From Hyaloscypha bicolor E (taxonomy: Eukaryota > Ascomycota > Leotiomycetes > Helotiales > Hyaloscyphaceae): 64,000 nt of DNA. This document shows, piece after piece, positions 1 through 11,260 of this stretch. A program made the translations under genes and the position numbers. The notes below the pieces were generated by a model, which was given only the letters and a program-made list of their open reading frames with translations, searched no databases and was not told the DNA's origin. The stretch lies in the NCBI RefSeq assembly GCF_002865645.1, contig NW_020194619.1, positions 62,001 to 126,000 of the forward strand, written 5' to 3'. Position 1 is the first letter of the stretch; the number at the start of each line of letters is the position of its first letter.

Positions 1-1302
1 CTCATTGGCATCTGCTGACTCCCGCTGCGTGACATCTAGATTAAAGAAGAAACCGGAGCTGGTACGCAATTACCTACAACTTACGTTTTGATTATAGAGC
101 TTTCATGTTGACTTTTGAAGATGTCACTACGCGTGGAAACTACTACCCGGATAAGAGCATGGCTACGGCTGCTGTAAGTCAACGGTTTCTGAAAGGGGAG
201 CTTGCTGATAAATGTACAGAATCCTCCACTTTACCTCCACGTCACGAGCACAACCAAGAGAGGCCTCGAGCAGGCAGTCCAGAAGATTGAAGAACTAATG
301 AAACAGGAGCTTCCGAACTTGGTTGATGAGAGACGCTTCCGTCGACGAGAGCCTGAAGCAGTCGAGAGGGATGAGTTTGGCAGAGTATGTATTTGATAAG
401 CTCATAAAGCTTTTCTCGCTAATTTAATAACAGCGTAAATGGCCGGAAGAAAAGATCCCAATCGATTTTGAACCACTTCCAGGCTTCAATCTTCGTGCTC
501 AAGTTGTTGGCCATGGTGGCGCTTATGTTAAGCACATCCAACAAGAGACCAGATGCCGTGTCCAGATCAAGGGCCGTGGTTCCGGATTCATGGAACATGG
601 CTCTGGTCGTGAGAGCGACGAGGATATGTATCTCCACGTTGCGTAAGTATCAGAGTGTTTACACTAGATTTTAGCTGACTTCATTTCAGAGGCCCAGATC
701 CAGCTGAGGTTCAAAAGGCAAAGGAGCTCTGCGAGGACTTGCTGAAGAATGTTAGAGATCAGTATGAGGAGTTCAAGAACCGACCACCTCCACAGCGAGG
801 TTATGGAGCCCAAAGCACTGGCTATGGTGGCGAACGTGGATATGGTGATCGTGATATGGCGGTTCGGTCAAACTCTTATGGATCTGGCGGTTATGGTGGT
901 TACAGCAACTCTCCTGCGCCTGCAACTCCAGGCGGAATCATGAGCCCAACTACCTCATCAGCACCCGGAGCAGGCAGCCCAACAGCTGGAGCCGACTATG
1001 CTGCTCAATATGCTCAATATTATGGTGCAGGCCAAGACCCGTATGCAGCTTACGGTGGCTATACAGCATACGTCCAATATTACCAACAGTACATGGCCGC
1101 AGCCGCAGCAGCGGCTCAACCACCTCCTCCAGGCAGCTCTGCTCCAGGGTCTGCTCCCCCTCCCCCTCCCAGCGAAGCGCCTCCTCCACCACCACCGTCA
1201 GGTTCAGCTCCGGGGACTGGTTACAATGCTGTGAGTCAGACCCGAGACCTGCCCTACCACTGAATTTGACAAGAATAGGTTCCACCCCCTCCCGGTATGT
1301 GA
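1..1302 (+). CDS. KH-domain RNA-binding protein (KHDC4/BLOM7-like), 3' part
   Basis: The 5' end lies outside the window. Visible exons are 40-61, 121-173, 220-384, 434-642, 690-1230 and 1279-1302, giving about 337 aa with consistent phase; bases 1-39 are the end of an intron. The key block reads QVVGHGGAYVKHIQQETRC then VQIKGRGSGF, followed by an acidic, serine-containing insert and YLHVAGPDP. This is the divergent KH domain of animal KHDC4 (BLOM7), a pre-mRNA splicing-associated RNA-binding protein. It is not the BBP/SF1 type. The preceding block (TGADVTTRG and NPPLYLHVT) matches the first KH-like unit of that family. The C-terminus is low complexity, with GYG-rich, Tyr/Ala-rich and polyproline tracts, and ends YNAVPPPPGM after a last intron. 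The role in splicing is inferred from the family. The 22-base exon at 40-61 is unusually short. Confidence 0.85.
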
Positions 1303-1451
1303 TGATTGATGTATCCCGTTTCTTCACTTCCATTCACGATTCGTTCCGGCATTTGCTTGGTATTGGGGTTGGGTGGGCGGAAATCGCAGGATACCTCTCT
1401 CTTGTAAAGTATTCAGGCGGCATCACTCAGTAATGGATGAGGCAAATGAAT

Positions 1452-2131
1452 TCAATCAATCAAATCAATTATGCTGAGCACTTCTGTCCAATCCTCAAGT
1501 GACGTCTCCAAATTTTCTTCCTCTACATCTTTGAATGTCAGTCGTGGCCCATATGAGATGCACAGTTCTTCCCCTTTCTTGATATCTCGCAGTGCTGTGT
1601 AGGTGATGAGGAGGTTCTTGACATCCCGTTCCCAGCCGACGTTTTGCTGGAGGTTGGAATGGTTGAACATGCTGCCCAGGCCGAGAATGAGAGCTTGTGT
1701 TTGCGCTGGAGGAGTTTTGGAGCCGTTGCTTTGAGCAGTCCTTGCAGGAGGTGTGTAGGGCCAGTTGCTGTGAAGTGTGAGCTTGATCCATGGTAATCAT
1801 GTGACACAAACTATGTATAATTGTAAAGATCAGTCTTCTTGATGTGTTCCTCGTTTTCCATCGGATCCAATACTAGGACGGGAGAGACCTCGAGAACTGC
1901 CCTACCCGGTATATCCCTGCCTGCAAAAACTCCTCTCCCTACAAGGTCCATGTCAGTGAAATGTACAATGTGTTTGTGTACTTCATTCCAGTGGACTGGT
2001 CAATGAGCAGGGAGGGTCACTTAGACTGCACCTTTTGGTGTGTTCATCACAAGTAGCAATTTTTCAGACCTCTTCAAACGAATACCTTCCACCTTCTCAG
2101 AACCATTGGTAGCCTCTTCCTCCTTTGACAT
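1452..2131 (-). CDS. Small SET-domain protein
   Basis: Modelled as exons 2131-2032, 1995-1812 and 1767-1452, 199 aa. After a short leader come VGRGVFAGRDIP (SET motif I), a YNWPYTP stretch, GLGSMFNHSNLQQNVGWER (the NHS core) and RDIKKGEELCISYG (GEEL-SYG, motif IV). This is the order of a minimal SET fold without a post-SET cysteine cluster, as in fungal single-domain SET proteins annotated as lysine methyltransferases. The start ATG is the first one that joins in frame through the first intron. That intron would be only 36 bases, which is very short and the weakest part of the model. The gene is divergent from the TRAPPC13 gene, with 154 bases between the two starts. The substrate is unknown. 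Confidence 0.8.
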
Positions 2132-2285
2132 ATTGATTGCACGGAGGTGGTTCCGTTGTGTAAATAATTTATGCCGAACAAGGCGGTGTGGAGGGGCAGA
2201 ATCACACCTGTGCAACCAACCACAAGAAGTCCAAGCACCTTCATCAAAGGCGTATAGCATCATATGGTTTGAGAAACACACTTCA
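2132..2285. promoter_or_regulatory. Shared divergent promoter, SET gene / TRAPPC13
   Basis: These 154 bases separate two divergent start codons, so the two 5' leaders and any promoter elements must be packed here or overlap the genes. I see no clear TATA box. Confidence 0.5.
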
Positions 2286-3341
2286 ATGGCGCATCAGCGC
2301 ACCTCGTCCACTGTTGATTCTGTCAAGGAGCCACACTCAGTCTCCCTCAAAGTGCTGAGGTAGCTCAACCCTCATCGTTCCAGAACATTTCTAACACCAA
2401 CCAGACTCTCCCGCCCCAGTCTCTCAGTCCAGCACCCCATACCTCTCCCTACACCATCTCCCTCTTCCACAAACTCACCATCCAGCTTCCCCGCACCCGC
2501 GGCCTCTCTAGCCTACCCCTCCACGAAAAACGATACCTTCATCCTCTCCCCGCTGCTTACCCTCCCACCCGCCTTCGGCTCAGCATATGTGGGTGAGACA
2601 TTCTCCTGCACACTATGCGCAAACAATGAAGTTATGCCTGGCTCAAGTCCATCCAAGGTAATAAGTAATGTGCGGATCGAGGCCGAGATGAAGATCCCGA
2701 GCTCGGGGATACCTCTTCCTTTACGGCTTGGACCGGAAACCGCTTCCGAGGAAGATGAAGAGGGACCCAAGGCTCGGGAGAAAGAAGGAGTGGATCTTGA
2801 GCCTGGAAAGAGTCTACAGAAAGTGGTTAATTTTGATTTGAAGGAAGAAGGGAGCCATGTTCTTGCTGTGACGGTGACTTACTCCGAGACGACGCCTACG
2901 AGTGGACGGATACGGACGTTCAGGAAGCTGTATCAGTTTGTTTGTAAAGGGTGTATGGTTGTGCGGACCAAGACTGGGCAACTGCCCTCATCTGGGGAGA
3001 AAGGGAGGACATGGGCATTGGAAGCTCAACTAGAGAATTGCGGAGAGGAAACCATTACACTTGATATGGTAATTCTGGAGACAAAAGAAGGATTCCGAAG
3101 TCAAGGGATCAATTGGGAGATTCTCAGCGAGGGAGAGAGCATGGAGAAGCCGGTATTGATGCCGGGGGATGTACAACAGGTTTGCTTCCTTGTTGAGGAA
3201 ACGATTGATGGGGATGGCAATAGACCAGAACCAACCGCGGAGGGAAAGCTGATATTTGGGATCTTGAGTCTCTCATGGAGAGGAACAATGGGAAATAGGG
3301 GTTTCTTGAGCACTGGGGCGCTAGGGGCGAGGTTGAAGTGA
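2286..3341 (+). CDS. TRAPP complex subunit 13 (TRAPPC13/DUF974)
   Basis: Two exons, 2286-2359 and 2405-3341, about 336 aa. Exon 1 gives MAHQRTSSTVDSVKEPHSVS and the frame joins exactly after a 45-base intron to the segment LAYPSTKNDTFILSP. The body has YVGETFSCTLCANNE, then an Ig-like beta-rich region (NVRIEAEMKIPS; VVNFDLKEEGSHVLAV; YQFVCKGCMVVRTK) and LENCGEETITLD. These are the hallmarks of the DUF974/TRAPPC13 family, a peripheral subunit of the TRAPPIII Rab1/Ypt1 exchange factor acting in ER-Golgi traffic and autophagy. The length fits fungal members. An acidic, lysine-rich insert near residue 150 looks like a disordered loop. The function is taken from the family. Confidence 0.88.
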
Positions 3342-3449
3342 GTGGCATCCATTTTCAGTCGTCCAGACAACTACTTCCCTCAATGTCTCGAATATCTTCG
3401 CAGTGGCAATAAACTACTTCCCTAGAAAATCGAAGTCAACAGGCTTCAT

Positions 3450-3767
3450 TCAAGTATTTCCTGGAGTAGGATGTTCCCGGGGCTGCTGGACATTGCTAGT
3501 GGAATGTCCCGAACCAATTAGACATAGCTCTAAGGGGAATTGATATTCCGAGAAGTTGGGACTTACCAACAAGTTTCCTCCCTCTCCTTCAGTGAGCGCT
3601 TCATTGACGTCCTTGGTATTCTCAAAAGTCACCTTTGCCTTGCTCGTTGATGTGATCAAATCGATCCGGTTTCGTTGCTTGCTCCCTTCAGAATATCGCT
3701 CCAGCTCACGTCTTCTCTGTTCTTCCTCTCTCAATTCATCACGCTTGAGCACAAGCCTCGATGCCAT
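3450..3767 (-). CDS. Small charged protein, 78 aa, unrecognised
   Basis: The ATG is at 3767; exons 3767-3567 and 3485-3450 give 78 aa. The first half is a highly charged helix (KRDELREEEQRRRELERY) followed by a Ser/Thr-rich stretch and a polar tail. The intron has a good gtaagt donor and a cag acceptor. It is 81 bases long and free of stops, so retention would add 27 residues in frame. The open frame extends upstream of the ATG with no other in-frame ATG before a stop. I do not recognise the family. A conserved small mitochondrial or nucleolar protein is possible, but nothing in the sequence shows it. An upstream first exon could have been missed. Confidence 0.5.
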   Translation of the reverse strand: MASRLVLKRDELREEEQRRRELERYSEGSKQRNRIDLITSTSKAKVTFENTKDVNEALTEGEGGNLLVSPNFSEYQFPLELCLIGSGHSTSNVQQPREHPTPGNT

Positions 3768-4129
3768 ATGCCCCAGGACCCAATGCACGTGGATTCCTAA
3801 CACAATTCGCTTTGTCCGAGAAGCTTAAGAACACCGCCGGAGGGAACTTCAGATTTCCACGCACCAACATTCAGTTTATAAGTCGAACGCCAATTGTGTT
3901 GCATTGGAATCCTATTGAACGTATGAGAGCTACGAAACGTTCTTAGCTAGTAGATCACCCTATTGTTCCAGAGCTTTGGGAAGGCTGAGGCAACGAGCAA
4001 GACTAAGGCACTGCGACATCAAGAATTATTTTATGCATCCTGAGATGAAACTGCTTTTCTAGGGCATGGTTGCGAGAAAGAGGCAAAGCTTTCAGCTTGA
4101 ATGCCCTCAAATCATGGGAAGATGAATGA
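3768..4129. other. Intergenic, no gene seen
   Basis: Lies between the 78-aa gene and the relic frame, which is on the same strand. It probably holds the promoter and leader of the small gene. Minus-strand frames here are broken by stops. Confidence 0.5.
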
Positions 4130-4618
4130 CTACAATTTTGCGGAATGATCACATTGACCACAGTGCTGCAGGCAAAGTCTGTCCAATTCATCGCCGCTTG
4201 GTTGACTTCCTCCTGCAAGATAAAGCCTAGCCAGCCATCCAGCTCATTCTTCGGCCCCCGCATCCGACTCCCAAGTTCCCAATTTCTCATCGAAGACACT
4301 CACATTCGCCTCTCTCTGCTCCGTACTGCTAGGACTCTCCTTAACCTTCTCTCCCTCACTCATCTTCTCTTTGGCCAAAGCCGCTTCCTATCCACCCGCA
4401 TTCAATCCCTCCCAATATTCGCGCCAATCTTTCTAATCTCGTTCAGAAAGACCATCATCCACCGTCTGGCTTTCATTGCTTTCCTTTTCCTCGCGAAGAA
4501 CTTGGAGATTAGAGACTTGAGTTCAGCGTCGCGGCCACGACGATTTTTGCCGGAGGGGGTTTCTTGGGATGGCGTCGATACCGAGAGCTTGTAAGTGCTG
4601 GATGTGGTCAGTATGCAT
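4130..4618 (-). pseudogene. Nonsense-interrupted gene relic, family unknown
   Basis: From an ATG at 4618 a single minus-strand frame of 162 codons reads with protein-like composition (for example HIQHLQALGIDAIPRNPL, KDWREYWEGLNAGG and FDEKLGTWESDAG). It is interrupted by four stops, at 4525-4523 (TGA), 4435-4433 (TAG), 4390-4388 (TAG) and 4246-4244 (TGA), before a fifth at 4132-4130 (TAG). No intron pattern removes the stops while keeping the frame. All four internal stops are one base from TGG, and the local sequence is Trp-rich. A competing frame is open for about 60 codons at 4600-4410 and could be the real one, so this may be two overlapping weak signals. I do not recognise the family. 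Confidence 0.5.
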
Positions 4619-6913
4619 CAGAAAAGAAGAAGTGGTAGGATTATGGGCACTTGAGTAATATCGACCCGGATACTATCATGGACATGACTTGACATAGCTA
4701 CCAACTAGTCCCGACTTTCCTTTTGTCCTTGAATAACCACTTTGTGTAAGAACCTCAGGATACTTAGCTGCAGGCAGGGGGTGATGCATAGGGCCGGTGA
4801 GCCATCTGTACATAAGAGGAGTTGCACGCCTCACTTTGTTTCTTCTCTCTCTAGTTTCAGTCACGAAATCATTGTGGCCACCATACTTTCTGTTCTCGCC
4901 CTAGCAGCGTGTGACACTTGTCCTGTTGTCCGAGTGCAAGAAAACCGAGCGAGACTGCAATAGTAAAGGGTTGGCTTTCATATGATGACTGGTAATTATT
5001 GAGAAGAGCAAGGCCTGGTTTCAAACAATGAAATTGCAAAGCAGGTACTCGACAATGCTCTTTCCCTCCACAGTTGTCAAGTCGATTCCAGCAACGGACT
5101 TCCCCTCAATCATATTGAGATAGATGGAAGAAGAAAAAAGCGCCGATTAAACCGTTACATGATGAGATAAGTCTCTGTTCCCAATCCTTCTCCATTGACC
5201 TTAAAGACTTAAAAGGAGGCCAATCGTGTTGACATTACAAACTCGCTTAGCGCCTAGTCCTCAACCCCCCTCTCAGGGCTTCTGACGAGCCAACCACGCA
5301 ATTGCAGACAACCTACCTCGGTACAATTCCCTGGGAAGAATACCCGGGCTGTACTCAAAAGAGTAACCGGCACATGTCCTTTACAAGCGGGCTCCTAGAT
5401 TTTCCATAGGCTATACAAGGAATTCGAGGTATTCCATGCTCATTAAGGCTAGACTGGTAAGCTGAGAATAGCACCCCCCCACCGCCACGGCTCTCCCGCG
5501 CATGGATATGTGTCCATGAAACACTGGATTTCATGCAGCTGCTATCAAATATCTCTATTCCGGTCCTTAATTAATATATTATGGCCGTCAACCAAGCAAA
5601 CAATCATACTCCCTCAACCTTCTCGTTAATTTTCCTCCAATAGTTTGGGCATTTTATCCCCCACCAAGGATGATTGCAACCCCGCGCCCCCCAACCCCAT
5701 GCCAGAATCGTCAATTTCGGCGCATTTTTCCCTCACCGGCCGTAGGGTAGAGCCTTCCACTGCAGGCGGCCGCTCAGGGATGCCTTTGCGGTGTGCAATG
5801 TGCATGAGCCGAAATCGCTGTGAAAACATGGTTCCTGTTCTCTTCAGACATGATGAGATCGACGGTGATATTGGACCAGTGCTGGCAAACGGAAGTTGAC
5901 TGTTCATCGTGACGTCGCGGCCCCTGAGTGGACAGCTCGGCCGCTGGTGTGCCTGGGCCGGTAGGGCTAAAAATGATGGGTTGGACGGTGTTTATTGGAG
6001 GCCTCATGTGTCGTGCGTGGTGCGTGGTGCGTGTATGGCTGTGCTGTATCTGTATGGCATCTCACCACACTACACCACTAAACTCGTAAGAATTATTGCG
6101 GCGCATAGAGCTTCCCTTTTATCCTAACGTAAGAGGGCCCAGATGCCCAAGTGCCCAAGTGCCCAAGTTGCCCCTTTTCAACGTGCCATCAACCCTATTT
6201 TGCCAACATTAGACCGCCGGCGTGTTCTAAATCAAGCAGCCGTCTTCTGTCCTCCCTCACCAGCCCGGTTCCGCGAGCGCGACACCGCCAGCGCGCAATT
6301 CCTTTTTTTGACGCGTTCCCCCTCATGATAATTGCTTTTGCTTCATCCCAGGACAAGATCTTCACTCGCATATCTGCACCCGCAGTTGTGATCGGCCTCG
6401 TCGACGGAGCCCGATAAGACATTCGGTGATAATAAAATCCACAGCACAGTACAGCACAGCACGCCGAAGACAGCCCATTCCTAACGGCGCCTTTCTCCAG
6501 CTCCAGCACCACCACTCTCAGCCCTTCCACACATTCCAGTTCCACCTTTTGGCACTGCTGCAGCAATCCTGCAAAAGCAGTGCAAGACGAATTGGAGCCA
6601 GCTCTTGAACCGTCGATCATTCCTCTCTAGAGAGTGGAGAAGACCCTCGAAAAGACAGCCCTTCGGTCCCATACCCCCCCCGACTTGCCCCACACAGCGA
6701 CGACGACATCCTTCTAGCCAGACCCTCCAATTGGAACAGCCCTACTCGGAGAGCTTTTTGCCTGGTGAATTTTGTGTGAACTCACTGCGGAGCGTCAGAC
6801 GAGAACAGAGTACTCTGGAGATCTCTGGTGAAGCGGCGTAGGTCTTCAATGTCCCCTTAAACCCTCGACGCACTGGCAGGCCGACCACTTCAACACCGCA
6901 CGGCTCGAGTGCC
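4619..6913. other. Long intergenic region and probable leader of the DENN gene
   Basis: About 2.3 kb with no convincing coding frame on either strand. It contains a triple gcccaagt repeat at 6145-6168 and a run of gtgcgtg units near 6014-6034. From about 6400 the plus strand becomes pyrimidine-rich with CACAG/CAGC runs, as in the long 5' leaders of fungal regulatory genes, so the DENN transcript probably starts in the last 500-700 bases. I see no RNA gene. Confidence 0.5.
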
Positions 6914-9900
6914 ATGGCCTCCACTTCAGCTCCCCTAGCCGATTACTTCTGGATCGCAGGCATTGACTCCCTCTCGTACAGCGACCAGGTCTTCTCGCCC
7001 CAAAACCCCTGGGAGAAGAGCAATGGCGCAGGTCCTTCTTCACCGCAGGTCGACACGACGATAGAGGAAGGCAGTGAAGGAGAAACACCCGTATCACCGC
7101 CGAGTGGGACGCCCCGAGCAACGGCGCGGCATTCAAGGGACAATTCGTGGAACAGGCTCAGCAAGCTGTCCAACGATGTACGGACTTCGATCCAGGGGCT
7201 TGACGAGCTCGAGAAGACCCAGAGCAACAGGAGCAGCATTACGATCAAGGCACCGACTACAACTGGTAACGGGGGAGGCACGCTGGGCGATTTCGACTTC
7301 GACCAGGCGCTCATGAAGTTTGCGAATGAGAGGGAGTATTTTCTGGACGATCTGAGCTTTAGTGCTGGGGCTCCTGTACAGAAACCTCCCCCAATGACGA
7401 ATCCGAGAACAGACCGGCTGAAGAATGAGGAAGGGGTTAGTAATGGAGCTGGACAAGCAAAGAGAAGTCCCTTGAGGAGCGTGGGAGGCAGCATACGACG
7501 TCGGATCAGTTTCAAGGACATGAATAGCATGAAGAGACAACCTTCAATGATCCAGAGAACTAGTGAGTCCCATGGGAGTTTCTACGTTGAATTTATGCCA
7601 GCAATGTCATATTCTTGGATCAGGCCATTTTCACAGCGGTTGCGTCTGCGGTCAAGATATTTTGCTAACATCTAAAAAAACAGCTTCCGTCCGAACTTCG
7701 AAACGACTGAGCAATTACAACTCAGTAATTCCGCAACCTGAACCCTTGAACGCAGACCCAGAAATGCATCCCCTAAAACGACGCTTCGAACCAGTATTAC
7801 TGGACAGATATCCACCGAAGCATGCCACAGAAGAGTTGCAGAGGAGAGGAAAGTTTCCAGACTATGTTCCTATGTTTGCTTTCCCAAACGACATCAACAT
7901 TGTGTCTGCAGATGAGAGACCCCGGTCAACATGGCATGGATTTGCTATGACTTCGGAGGACAACTCGAGGATATATGGCATTACGGTTATAGTATGGATG
8001 CCCCTGAAGCAAGATGCTGCAGCAAATGTTGAGAGGAGATGTGAAGAATGGAGACAAGCTCATATGACGAATGAGGAGCGAGAACTTGCGGCAAGTTTAG
8101 GGGTGAGGTTAGCGTCTGAACGAGCAAATCTTTCACAATTACTGGCTAGACTACCAGGCGTTGCATCAGGGTCTGCAGCCAGAGAGGCCTTGGAGGAGCA
8201 GATCAGTACTGTGGAGGAAAAGATTGGTTTAATGACCGACATGCTTCGGCCTGTACGGCATGGCGCAGCAGCAAAAATCGATGGCTTGACAGATGGCGAG
8301 ACCGGATTATGGACACCAAGAGCTTACGGAATTCTGGGCCGAGATCCCAGTCTTACCAGCTTCTGGAAGGAATGGCTGCGAGCAGTGGTCGTTCCAATGA
8401 GTGATGGAGGGGTACTGAGAGTTCCACCAAGTTCTCCAAAGGTGGGGCGATGGCAGCCCTTGGAACGATATGTGGTCAATCTCTGCACCGAAGCACTGAG
8501 TCCAATCTCTTCCAAAACACAGGTTGAGCTGGCTGTCAGAGAATTACGACTATTTGCAAGGAAAGAGGCAGCGAATGAGCTCCCGGAATCTCGAAATACC
8601 GACCTGTACGCTTTGTTCAGAGCTCTCAGCATTCCAAATATTGTGTCGTTATTTGAGTTTACCTTGTCTGAGTCGAGGATCATTCTATTATCATCTCATA
8701 CCGCTATGTTGCATCTTGCAAGTAAAGCACTGGCTAGTCTGCTTTACCCGCTAAAGTGGGCAAGCATTTTCATCCCGGTGCTCCCTGCGAGGCTGATCTC
8801 CGCACTTGAGGCGCCTTGTCCATATATTGTTGGTATCGAGAGGCGATATGATCGGATAGAGCTTCCGGAGGATGATTATGTTCTGGTGGACCTGGATCAG
8901 GATATTATCGAGTCGCCTCTTGCGCCCACCCCTTTGCCTCGACAACAGCGTCGGAAACTTATTGCACTGCTTCAACTAGCGGCCCCTCACCATAACAGAT
9001 GCGGTGTTCCCGTTGGCCCACCACCTTATGCAATCGAGACCTTCCCGTACAATGCATTTTCGTCCGAGAACGAAGCCATTTTTACCCAAAATGCACCACA
9101 AAGCTCACTCGCAAAATATGTCAGCCAAAACTCGACTACCTTTGGCGAACCTGATCCTGCAGCAGTGAAGAGACCTTCGGTTTTCAATGCTTTCTTGCAA
9201 TCGAAAAACGATCACAGCCGTGTTGAACGACCATCAACAAGCAGATCAAATAAGACCAGTCCTCCAAGTTCAGTTTCGCCAGTCTCGGGCAACTTCCCAG
9301 CTCTACCCACGACCCCGATTTCACGCAACGATTCCGGATTTGCTCTTACAGCTACGCTTAGAGAGAAGAGGTCAGGCCACTTCGATACTAGTTCGAGACG
9401 CAGTGGCTCCTTCGGCCTGGAACGAGGTCCTACTCTTCGTCGTCCGAGCATTCCCTTCAGTAACGGTCACTCCGCAAGCCTTTCTACCTCTGCGCTCTCG
9501 ATGGACTCCAAGTCTACCTACGGCTATGCTCCTTCAACATATGCGGCATCCACTCTTGCGGCCTCGACGATCATGCCGAATATGTTGATGCAACCTGTAC
9601 GAAATACTGACACTACAGTTTGGGTGGAAGGACATTGCTTCGTCTCACAGCCTAACAATACCTCTTCAGTATGCTCGATCTGCGATGAGAAGCCTGACTG
9701 CGATGAAGCATACAAATGCACGAGCTGCAGCACCGTTTCCCACGGTCGTTGCTTAGGCCAAGTGTCTCTTGTCTGCCCTTCAGCGTTCCACGCAGATCGT
9801 GTACGTGCAGCCTTCGTACGATGCTTTGCAAGTCTATTCTTCACGTATAGGAAGTACTTGAATCGACCAACCAGGGAGCAGAAGAGCAGTGGGCAAATCT

Positions 9901-10428
9901 ATAGTTTCGACATGAATGGATTCTTGAGAAGCTTGCCGCAAGAATTGCAGGAGTACGCTACTATGCTGAAGCAGACGCAAGGTAAGAAAGGCCCGATCCC
10001 CTGTTCAACTGACTGTAGTAACGATTGGGGTGACAGCCTTCAACGAATTCATTCACGAGCGCGAAACCACGCCATCCGATAACCCAAGCATCCAACTCTT
10101 CGACAGCGTCATCCTAGCCAAGAAATCTCGCGGCCGTACATCATTCTTCTCTAAATCTACGAAGTCTGCTTCCTTCTTGGAAAACAGATCAGATCACTTA
10201 TGGAGAAGTGCCGCAGTACCGACACCGAGCGCGAAGTTCCCTGGCGATTACAGGACTGTCGTATCCAGAATCCCAGCTCAGCTGGATGTCTCGTTGATGA
10301 AGGAGCCTAGAACCATTGGTGGTGTACCGAGAGTTGATATGCCTGGGAAGAGAGTAGGAAGAAAGGCGGTCCCGAGTTTACTTGGTGGCGGTGGTGGACG
10401 AGGAGTCCCGGGCATACACATTGACTGA
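6914..10428 (+). CDS. DENN-domain protein with C1-like zinc finger (putative Rab exchange factor)
   Basis: Three exons, 6914-7562, 7684-9981 and 10037-10428; 1112 aa. The N-terminal 200 residues are disordered and Ser/Arg-rich. They are followed by a uDENN-like block (RFEPVLLDRYPPKH, YVPMFAFPNDINIVSADE, WHGFAMTSEDNSRIYG). The cDENN core has LFRALSIPNIVSLFEFTLSE, RIILLSSHTAMLHLASKAL, LLYPLKWASIFIPVLP and PCPYIVGIERRY. A Ser/Pro-rich linker leads to a C1-like zinc module (CSICDEKPDCDEAYKCTSC, then SHGRCLG) and a dDENN-like helical end (RAAFVRCFASLFFTYRKYL, then FNEFIHERETT). DENN proteins catalyse GDP release from Rab GTPases on membranes; the C1 module may add lipid binding. The long second exon includes a predicted coiled coil (LASERANLSQLL region). 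The target Rab cannot be read from sequence. Confidence 0.9.
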
Positions 10429-11260
10429 AGTCGCGAATAGAAATGAGCAAAAGCAGTAAGGGAGAACCAGGCGAAGAGCAGCAGGGAAATGTAAGATATC
10501 AGATCAGCGTACTGGGGAGCATGTGTCGGAGTACATAGGTGTTTCCCTTCTTTCTTGGGCACCGGGAATGCATAGATTGGGCGCGAAAAAGGGATATTGC
10601 GCGGTAAACAGCGAGGCATTTTCTGTTTGGATCATAATGCATGCATGGAGATGGGCATTTGAGAGGATGTGATGGAGATGAGATGGTGGGAAGGAGGTTG
10701 GAGTAGATTAATGTATATTTGGAACTAAAAGTTTGCTTATCTGCGAAAGGGAGATGTGACTATGTGCTTGTATTTGACCCAAACAAAGGTAGGATAACTT
10801 TTTAAGGTATGACAATAGTCGAAGGCGTCACAAATTATTCACATCAGACACATCAATCATAGAAGCGATGGAACTTATGCGGGGGAGTGAGAAAGTCAAA
10901 TCGCTCGCGTTGTATTGGCAGATTGTGGAATCCAGAACTTGAGGCCAAGATCGAAACATGGCAATTAAGTCGAGGAACGCAGATTACTATCCTTGTACAG
11001 TACCTCTCATATTGACAGTCATAAAACCGACCGTCTGATCAGAGGCACTTGTTTAGTCGATGCTGATGATCTACCTATGAGATATCCGAGTATGAATGCC
11101 TGGATCAACCAAAGAGTTCTCGTAGTACGACCTAGAAGTAAACGATACACCAACAACTCCATTCTCCAAGGCGCCATCGATCCATGCATAAAAACCCATT
11201 CTCCCACGGTTGTAACCCATCCGTAAAAGTATTCCAGAAGTCAAGAGCAAAGGCCATGAC
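10429..11260. other. Convergent 3' intergenic region (DENN gene / MTR4)
   Basis: Holds the two 3' untranslated regions. Short open frames occur, but none has coding character or family resemblance. Confidence 0.6.

Noticed and set aside
6943..7540. Long minus-strand frames antisense to the DENN gene
   Set aside because: They mirror the codon pattern of the real gene on the other strand and lack a start context or family match.
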